Assembly (NCBI RefSeq): GCF_964204645.1 | Contig: NC_134027.1 | Span: forward strand, 18,030,485 to 18,094,484 | Direction: 5' to 3' | From: Tubulanus polymorphus | Taxonomy: Eukaryota; Nemertea; Palaeonemertea; Tubulaniformes; Tubulanidae | DNA: 64,000 nt | Shown: one piece after another, positions 56,220 to 64,000 of the stretch | Layout of the letters: each line of letters begins with the position of its first letter | How positions within the stretch are numbered: position 1 is the first letter of the stretch | Notes under the pieces: generated by a model | What the model was told of the DNA's origin: nothing | Databases searched by the model: none | Seen by the model: the letters and a program-made list of their open reading frames with translations, nothing else | Position numbers and translations under genes: made by a program

Positions 56220-56978
56220 TTACTCTTTACATCTTATAACTAATTCATATATCACAGGAAAGTTATTCAAATCAATTAAATATCCATTGTGATTTCTTAT
56301 TTCTAATTTAAAATTATTAAATTGAGGAATGCAAGGTTTGAAATCACATTCAGTTAAATTATAATTTATTTGAGTTCCAAATTGTTTAACATTTTATAGC
56401 GGTAAAATATTTAGTATACTAGAACTACAAATTGTTTCTTTAGTTGCATCGAAAGTCTTTGTAGGCTCGATTAAATTGCAATAAATATAAAAGTGTGTAA
56501 AAGGTATTATATTTGAATTACCATCTATGTTTCCTGTAACAGTATCTGGTGCAATTCCTAGCAATTTAGCTAATGGTTTTTTTACCATAAATGCATGTTG
56601 ACTTTCATCATATACCTTTATTTTAATTTTATTTGTGCTATCACTTTTTATAAATCTAATTAAAAATTTATCATCTCTTCTAATTTTCAACCGTGCTCTT
56701 CGATTAATTTCTTGAGCTAATGTTTCTAAATTATATAATCCTGGTTTTAAAATTATATGAAACCATTTATCTACATTTCCAATATGAATTAAAAAAGTAT
56801 TATCTTCAATAGTTTTATCCGTTATATTATAAAAAGAATTACATAAACTTATATTTACTAATTTTAAATCAACACAATTCTTGAATTCTCTATCTAATTG
56901 TACTAGTAAATTATGAGATTTATAATTTGTAAGTTTTCTAGAATCAACAAATATTCTGTATTCTTTTAATTCCGCCAT
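56220..56978 (-). pseudogene. Candidate minor capsid/penton-like protein (copy 3, nonsense)
   Basis: Matches the intact 13,463-14,221 gene. Open from ATG 56,978 for 194 codons. A TAA (about 56,394-56,396) replaces a Lys codon after ILPL, removing the last ~58 residues, which remain readable to 56,220. The 3' 110 bp are nearly identical to copy 1; the remainder is visibly more diverged. Confidence 0.6.
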
Positions 56979-56992
56979 TTATTTTACATATT

Positions 56993-57342
56993 TTATTCGA
57001 AATCTATTTCATGGTGCCCTTTTTCATTCTTACCTTTGTGATAATAGAAATCACCAGAACATAATTCTTCTAGATCTTCACTTGATAATCTATGAAATCT
57101 ATCTGGTAAATATGTTCTGAATTTATGTGTATTTCCTTTTAATCCTTCATATTCTAAGTGTATAACTAATTTATCTCCATAGTTATTAGTAACTGTATCA
57201 TATTTGTAATTAGATATTTCTTATGAATTGTTAATTCTGTTAACTTTTTGAATTTATAATCTACAGATTTTACATTTGTTATATCTTTAATTCTATCTAG
57301 AAATAATTTGTTGTTCTCACTGTGTGTCTGTTTACTCTCCAT
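56993..57342 (-). pseudogene. Small acidic Polinton protein (copy 3, frame broken)
   Basis: Start ATG 57,342 (TATAAATGGA), stop 56,993 after HEIDFE. Indels near 57,040 and 57,195-57,215 break the frame. See 14,239-14,582 for the conserved text. Confidence 0.5.
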
Positions 57343-57419
57343 TTATAATACATATTTTTATTAAAATTTGATTAACACGTTAGAATTCTTTTCATTATCT
57401 CGTTCACTTTTGTTTCTTC

Positions 57420-60400
57420 TCATTTAAATTTTAAGTATTCATCTAAATTACAATCATAAGCACCTGTATGAATTCCATCATCTAAAATATATCTTTTATC
57501 ATCAAATGGGTTTAGACTTATCTTTTCAATTTCTTCAATAAACATTTCATGATCTTCAGATCTTAAACATCTCATCTTATGTTTTCTAACTTCTTCATTG
57601 AATATACAATTGATGTAATCTTTGAAATGAATATTCTTTTCTACTACACTTTTTGTTATTCCTTTTAATTTTTTAGCTTCATGTTCTTTAGTTTTATATG
57701 AATACATTTTAGATCTAATACCTATGAATTCAATCATTTCTTCACCACCTAATTCATCTTTGAATTTACCGGGAACTTTTTTATTATCATTGCTAAACAA
57801 TTCTTGATCTTTAAGATAATTACTGAAATCAAAATGATGTTTTAATGTTTTTAAATCATCTGTTATGTTATCAGTTTTTATTTTTAATATGTAAGAATCG
57901 GTATCAAAATATAAGATTTCTATATGTTTTTCTCCAAAAAGTGGTTGTAATACATTATAATAGAATTCATACATTAGTAATTTTGATAATTCTAAAACTG
58001 ATGCGCCAACATAGATTGGTTTATTAAATTTCATTGATGTTCTTCTCATTTTAACTGCAGGTAAATTTTCATCAAATATTCTGTTACCAATGAACTTAGG
58101 ATATGATTGTAAATGTCTAATTCTTTTACCATTACTAACTAACTCAATATCATTTCTATTTCTAATATTTTCACAAGTCTTACCATAGAATGCATTATTC
58201 ATTAACTTGAAGAAATCTTTCTCGAAATCAGTTTTAGCTTCAGTTCTCTGTTTGGTGTTGAAATCTATATATTTTTCTAACCACTTAGATTGACTAAATG
58301 AAATATATCTATATACTTTTTTTAGAACCATTCCTTGATTCAAATAAAACTTTAACATTCTATAATGTACTACATAATTATATTTATCTTCTTGAGTTAC
58401 CATTAACTTTTCTGTATGAATATGATTTTCGGGTTTAATTCTTTTTTGGTAATTTGATAATTCTTCATGAGTTACAGTTTTATGTTCGGGGCAGTATGCT
58501 AGATTTCTAGATTTAAATTTTTTATCTTCAGGATATTCTAAATCTACAACAAAGAAGAAACCAGTATCTGAATCATCTGCAATATCTAGAATTCTTTTCT
58601 TCCAATCAAATTTATCATTATTTTCATTCTGTAAAACTTCAGTTAATTCAAATACTCCATAAGGTTGTGGTTCCATCATTGCCCAACCATACAAATTATT
58701 TGCATCTATATATAATAACTTATATCCGGGGTTATCATTTACATTGAAATATCTATCACCTAATACACCTGAAACTCCTCCTCTTATAGATTTTTCAAAT
58801 AATAATAATTGATCTATATTTGTTAACAAATCCATTTTTATATCTGTAAATTTTAATCCACAATCCCATGTTAATCCTGGTGATGAATAACAATGGCAAG
58901 GATCAATGTTAAAATATTTTAGGTTTACATCTCTAAACCTTTCTAACATATCGGTTAATAATAATACATCTGATTTTAAATATAAATCTACTAATTGCCC
59001 ATGATTTTTCATTCTCAAATGATTCCAAATATTTAATGTTCTATTATATACTTCATCTTTAACATATTCATTTTTTAATTCATCATAGAATTGTTCTTTT
59101 AATAATTCATTATGTTAAAATCATTATGTGATTTATAAAATGAATATGGAATTGCGCCTTTATATCTCATTAATTGGAAATCATCATAATATTGGTAGTG
59201 TTGTTTTAATATTTTCAATTCATCATCAACTAATGATTTTGATGAGTTATCTAATGAACTATTTAAAAATCTATATGAATCTATAAATCTTAAGACATCC
59301 AAATTGGAATGATATATAATTCTCAGATGTTTTAGCTAACATTCTAAATTTATAAGTTGGTATTTCATCTTTTGATCTATTTGAATTTAATCTTTCTATT
59401 TCATTATTAATTTCTTCTATTTTATGACATAACTGTTTGATGAATAAATGTGCATCATATCCTGATAGATTATGAAATATAACTGGTACAAAATTAATTT
59501 TCTTAGCTTGTAAGTTACAATTCTCATGCGCAGCGCCTCTAAACTTTCCATTCAAATGATCATGGTCTCTTACTTTTTTATCTTTATAATTAAATATCTT
59601 TTCACAATAATAAGATTTATCTGCAAACCTAAATTCTTCTTTATCTTCTTCTGTCATTATAATTTCTATATTTGTATTCAATAATTTACTAAATCTTATT
59701 TCATATTCAATTAATTAAGTCACAAAAATGATTGATAACATTTTCATTTCTATAATCATAATATTCACTTTCAATTAGTTCTGGATAATCAGATTTAATA
59801 TATAACCCGAAAGCAGCAGCTGATTGATGAATCTTTTTAATAGTATTTGTTTTTGGTGGTTCTTCAGAATAATCATTTTCATTAGAATTTAATTTCTTTC
59901 TTTTATAATATATTTCTTTTCTATCTAGATCAGTTAATTCTTTATTTAATGATTCAAAATCTCCATATATTACAAATGGTTTATGATTTAATAATGTACT
60001 TTCATTTCTGAATTTATGTAAAAATTTTCTACATAGATATATTTTATGGTGATTATTTTCTGATTTAAAAAATAAATCGATTTGTTTAATCCACATATAA
60101 TGATTCTCATAATATAGTATATCTATAACATCGTTTGAATCATAATCTTTTGATAGATATAATGGTTCTAATGTATAATGTTTTATGTTGTTACCTTTTG
60201 TATTTGGTAATTTGATTAAATCAAATACATTTTTCTTTATATTATTATCTCTTTCTATTTTTGGGATGTTTTTAATTATAACAGGATACTTATCTATCTT
60301 ATAATTATTTTCAAATTGTTTATAATTTGTTAATCTATAAGTATGTTTATTATAACCTTCAACTGGATGTAAACAACTTATTATAGCCCATGGAAAACAT

Positions 60401-61317
60401 TTATCATCTTCATTTTGTACATTTATTATAGCATTAGTTTTAAATGGTAGTTTAATATAACTTGATGCTTCAATATCTGGTTCTTTATAATGTGATACAT
60501 TATTTTCATCAATTGGTTTTGATTTAGTTAGCTTATTATATTTTGTGTTATAAACATGTAAAGTCATAAATATTATTTCATCAAATATTAAACCAGACCC
60601 TTCAAAATATTTCTCTTCTATTTTAGTTTTTACTTCATTATAACATTTATCTAATTTATCATCTATATGTTGTTTAGATATAATATGTTGTGAATGAGAA
60701 TTTATATTATATATTGGTTTATCTTCAGATTTTATAAACTTTACTTAAGAAGATATACTAATTTTAGGGTATTCAACATCTGTAATTATTTTTATAATAT
60801 TTTTCATATTTTCTAAATGTTTTTTATTTTCTTCTAATGTTTTTCCTTTATGAAATTTAAACTCAATAGCTGCTGGACCAATATCACTTTTAAATGCTTC
60901 GGTTATCTCTATATCTTTTTTATTATTCAATGAATTAATATAATTTCTTACATCTTCCATGTATGGTCTTTTATTGTTTAATTTATTTTTTATGCTTTTA
61001 ATTGTCTTCTGTTTCTTATCATTATCTTTATCAAAATAATCTTCACCTAAAATATCATTATTCTTATTTCTAATATGACTTTTAGATTTTAAATGTTCAT
61101 TATAATATCTTTTATCACTGAATGATTGATTACATGTATCACATTTGTATGTTTCTTTTTCATTCTTTAATTCATCTAATTTAGTTTCTAATATATCATC
61201 TTTATATTCTAGTTTCAATTTACTCTCTAAATGTGTTTTAGTTTTATTGTGTCTTGCTTTTTGAGATTTATCTATATTGATATTACATGTTGGACAGTAG
61301 TACTTATTTGCTTCCAT
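57420..61317 (-). pseudogene. Protein-primed family B DNA polymerase (copy 3, broken upstream of the palm)
   Basis: The C-terminal 532+ codons are open and hold Exo III (about 58,950-58,985), YIDANNLYGWAM (about 58,690), KLMNNAFYGKT (about 58,190) and YFDTDSYIL (about 57,900). The N-terminal half carries the two zinc fingers (61,100-61,310), Exo I VIYGDFESLN (about 59,960), the endonuclease-VII-like box (59,510-59,620; its first Cys is altered to CYYC>SYYC) and Exo II SGYDAH (about 59,455). Frame breaks lie near 60,745, 59,980, 59,707, 59,290 and 59,115. A Cys-rich segment after the third finger is deleted near 59,985. Not functional as it stands. Confidence 0.9.
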
Positions 61318-61333
61318 TTTAATACTAAATTTT

Positions 61334-61927
61334 TTTTTTAAATTGATTTTAGAAGTTCAATGATTTATATATGTATTATTTCAATCACACTTTACTAACA
61401 CTTTTAATGTTTAAAAATCTAACTCATACAAATATGAATATTGAAATAATGTTGTAAATATATACTTTTATATTGAATAATCTGTCAATTTAAATGTTAT
61501 TCATGTATATGATTATTTTAAGAGTAATAGGGGTAATGGGCTTTCAGGTTAAAGGTTGAATGGTCGAGTTCATTAAAAACAAATATTAAAAGTAATTTAA
61601 AACTATAATATATTTTCATAACCGTGTGTATTTCAGTTAAATAATAGAATAATTATTATTATTAAAATATATTTGATTATATGAATTTGTGTATTGTAAA
61701 TAAATCAATTGGTCGCGGAGCGGTAGCGAAGTGGAGCGACCAATTGATTTAATACAATATGCTTTTTAAATTAAAATTATTAATATCTTAGAATAAATAT
61801 TTAGTTATAATATAAAATACACACGGTTATGAAAATATATTATAGTTTTAAATTACTTTTAATGTTTTGTTTTTTAATGAGCTCGACCGTTCGACCTTTG
61901 GCCTGAAAGCCCATTACCCCTATTACT
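61334..61927 (-). repeat. Right terminal inverted repeat of copy 3, with 405-bp palindromic tip
   Basis: Mirror of 42,847-43,440. The tip 61,523-61,927 opens AGTAATAGGGGTAATGGGC and closes GCCCATTACCCCTATTACT, with arms meeting at AATCAATTGGTCGC ... GCGACCAATTGATT (about 61,695-61,748). A short AACGGTCG-type segment and one CGCTC unit differ from the left end, so the two ends are not exact copies. Confidence 0.95.
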
Positions 61928-61933
61928 TACTTT
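61928..61933. repeat. Target-site duplication TACTTT, right copy
   Basis: Directly after the terminal ...CCCCTATTACT at 61,927; equals 42,841-42,846. Confidence 0.9.
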
Positions 61934-62763
61934 CTCAACTTGCTGAGACAACCATCTGCATTCATGCCTCGATTTGTCAGGCCTATAAGAGTCGAACAAC
62001 ATTTTCCCATACACAGGCTTGGCTTTAGTGTAGATGAAGGCTAGGCACTGCACATTGTGGATAAGCTGGAACTCTAAACTCTCAAAAAACGTCAACAAGA
62101 AAGATCCAATAATTGAACGTTTATCTTAACTACATGTATATTAATTAACAGCTTGAAATATACATTATACATTCCGCAAGAGAATCAGAAGAAAAAAGAA
62201 AGAAAAAGAAATCAGTTCAAAAGAAATCAGTTCTACATTTTATCCGAATCAAGCGTTAAAGCCACAGATTCGCTTAGCTTGGGCTTGAATTCTGGTTCCA
62301 TTGCTTCGTGTTCTATTGAAATCCCTCGGAATATCGCTTAGCTTTTAAAGACTACGAATTTGGTCCCAGGAAAACCAAGTAAAGCGGGGTCTATGGAAAA
62401 TCAGCTGTTGACTTATTTTTCTCTGGTGGAATCAAGTTATTACTGAAATAGCGTTCGTTTTATTTTATGTTTTAAAATTGTGTCGTTTAGTATCCTGCTA
62501 CAAATTCACAGTTGAAGTTCACTCGTAGCATCTCATTGCGTGAAATATAATCACTGTTATAAAAAGTCTTTTCTCGGTATCTGTATGTCCATCTAAGCAA
62601 CTTGGTCTACGATTCCTCCATTAATAGATAGTCTACAAATAAGAATGGGGTTCGCCAATTAGTTTACCACGAGATGGCGTCAGTGTTCCCTTGGTTACTA
62701 GTTTTACTTCCGGGTATTGCATATCGCGAGAACGGAACGCGCTTCGGCTGTTTTTGTGTCAAA
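61934..62763. other. Host flank right of copy 3
   Basis: A - strand frame from about 62,098 to the insertion site encodes about 56 codons (LTFFESLEFQLIHNVQCLAF ...) and could be part of an exon, but I recognise no domain. The remainder to 62,763 shows no gene. Confidence 0.3.
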
Positions 62764-63997
62764 ATGCCGACCTATTGTAGCGTGCCTCATTGTAAAAAAT
62801 AACAAAGGAGGCCATAAATTTCTATCAGATGAAGATCTGTGTATGAAATGGCGCATAGCTATCATCAAGAGACTTGACGAAAAAACGAGAAAACTGTGGT
62901 GTCCTGCGAAACACAGCGTTGTCTGTTCAGACCACTTCAAGGCGTCTGATTACAGACCTCCCGGGTTACTCGGTCAGTACACAAATTATGATTAATGTAT
63001 TTATTTACTTACATGTGGATAATATCATTTTGAAATAACACCTCATTGCTTTTAAGCACACAAGATGTAGGAGCAGTTAGAAATTTTTTACCGACCGGTG
63101 GAGTATTTCATCGGCCTCACTTGGTGAGGGAGCTATTTATTATTTTTCAATATTCCATGCATTACAGTGCTGTAAAAATGAATACACATCTATTCAAAAG
63201 ATGTAGACTGCTGTAGAAATCATTTGTATTCATGTTTGACTTTGTTTAAACAACATACGTACTGTATTATACTTTATTATTAGAATTAGATATCAGAGAT
63301 GACATTCAGGCATTGAGAATTATGAAAACTGTTTTCTATCTTTCAGAAAAAATGAAAATGTTGAAGAAAGATGCCGTTCCATCAATTTTTCCATTTAACA
63401 AAGAACAAGACGGTACACCTAGAGAAGAAAGACCACGGAAACGCAGTCGCAGATCCATTTATGTCCCTGATATTACTGACATTCAACATGAGGAAACAGT
63501 TACCACAGATTGCCCCAGTCCTGTATCTCAGGAAGATGACACAATAGGTTCATTTAGTATAGATTGTGCTGTCCAATGCTCCATTCTGAAAAAACACGAA
63601 GCAACATATTCTATCTATCATTGTTTTCAATATACTTGGGCCAGCTGCCTACCATTTACAGGAGAGATCTACACTCCTCGATCCGCCGGATAGATTTTTT
63701 TTGACAATGATGAAGTTACGCCAAGCTAAGGACGTCTATGAACTTGCATTAATGTTCAACATTTGTGAAAGTGCAGCTTCAAACATCATTAACATATGGA
63801 TTAATTTCCTTTATTTTCAATCTAAGGAAATCTATGTTTGGCCAAGCAAAGAATTGGTGGAAAAATATATGCCATTGAATTTTAAGAAAAGATTCCCGTC
63901 TACCAGAGTTGTGCTTGATGCAACGGAAATACCACTACGGTCTACGGACCGTCGTTACCTAGTGTCACACAAGATCAGAACTGCGCCGAGATTGTGA
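62764..63997 (+). pseudogene. THAP-domain plus DDE (PIF-Harbinger-like) transposase gene, spliced and decayed; runs to the window edge
   Basis: ATG 62,764 starts a THAP zinc finger: MPTYCSVPHC, then after a one-base excess in an A6 run the frame continues with NNKGGHKF, MKWRIAIIKR, VVCSDHF and YRPPG. A donor-like GGTCAGT lies at about 62,970. The second exon begins after a CTTTCAG acceptor (63,346) and carries the THAP-ending AVPSIFPF at about 63,376-63,400. After another shift near 63,600-63,665, the frame 63,668-63,997 gives FFLTMMKLRQ, a helix-turn-helix (ALMFNICESAASNIINIWI) and VVLDATEI, the first catalytic Asp of the DDE_Tnp_4 family. This domain pair is common in invertebrate Harbinger-derived genes. 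Confidence 0.7.
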
Positions 63998-64000
63998 TGG

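Larger units (their letters stand above)
42847..61927 (+). mobile_element. Complete Polinton/Maverick copy 3, 19,081 bp
   Basis: It is bounded by inverted repeats of about 590 bp beginning AGTAATAGGGGTAATGGGC and by a perfect 6-bp duplication. It holds all gene families seen in copy 1 plus a 2-kb captured cassette (44,130-46,190). Intact frames: ATPase, zinc-finger protein, 438-residue protein, two-TM protein, 140-, 73- and 118-residue proteins, and the integrase apart from its N-terminus. Broken: HNH, small basic gene, MCP, coiled-coil gene, candidate penton, PolB. The intact ends and duplication indicate a fairly recent insertion. Confidence 0.95.

Overview
The window is a piece of an animal genome, probably a marine invertebrate. 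Spliced THAP/DDE-type and zinc-binding genes, a tRNA-derived SINE, microsatellites and large AT-rich non-coding tracts rule out a prokaryote. Dispersed motifs such as GGCCCATGGGCCTCTTG (about 26,660) and 'GGCGGCCATCTTGG' gene-desert repeats are what I would expect in a mollusc or another lophotrochozoan. That placement is inference only.

About two thirds of the window is Polinton/Maverick (adintovirus-like) DNA: four copies, all in the same orientation. Copy 0 contributes only its right end (1-760), inserted into a tyrosine-recombinase gene. Copy 1 (about 2,890-19,111) has nearly the full gene set and a right terminus, but its left terminus is lost. Copy 2 (about 26,690-38,325) is a wreck: it has lost the polymerase and both termini and carries several insertions, including an integrase fragment from a second Polinton lineage. 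Copy 3 (42,847-61,927; 19,081 bp) is structurally complete, with terminal inverted repeats of about 590 bp and a perfect 6-bp target duplication (TACTTT).

Gene plan, taken from copies 1 and 3. The left block is on the + strand: an HNH nuclease, an unknown one-TM protein, a small basic membrane protein, an integrase (RVE core plus chromodomain) and an A32/FtsK-type packaging ATPase. The right block is on the - strand and converges on the ATPase. Read from the middle outwards it holds a C2H2 zinc-finger protein, the double-jelly-roll major capsid protein, a coiled-coil/TM protein, a variable protein, a large conserved Polinton protein with a C-terminal TM, a run of small membrane or structural proteins, a candidate minor capsid protein, a small acidic protein, and the protein-primed DNA polymerase B with N-terminal zinc fingers. 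Almost every start codon lies in a TAAATG context. No adenovirus-type protease was recognised. Integrase would insert the DNA, PolB replicate it, the ATPase package it, and the capsid genes form a particle. In every copy several of these genes are broken, so none looks autonomous today.

Between the copies: 19,112-26,690 is non-coding, with one SINE and a long inverted-repeat structure. 38,330-42,840 is host DNA with dispersed repeats and one spliced zinc-binding exon. 61,934-64,000 holds a decayed THAP-domain/DDE (PIF-Harbinger-like) transposase gene. The least expected features are self-palindromic element ends, a 10-residue in-frame peptide insertion shared by two unrelated genes, and a spliced gene-plus-hairpin-satellite cassette captured inside copy 3 and related to sequence flanking copy 2.
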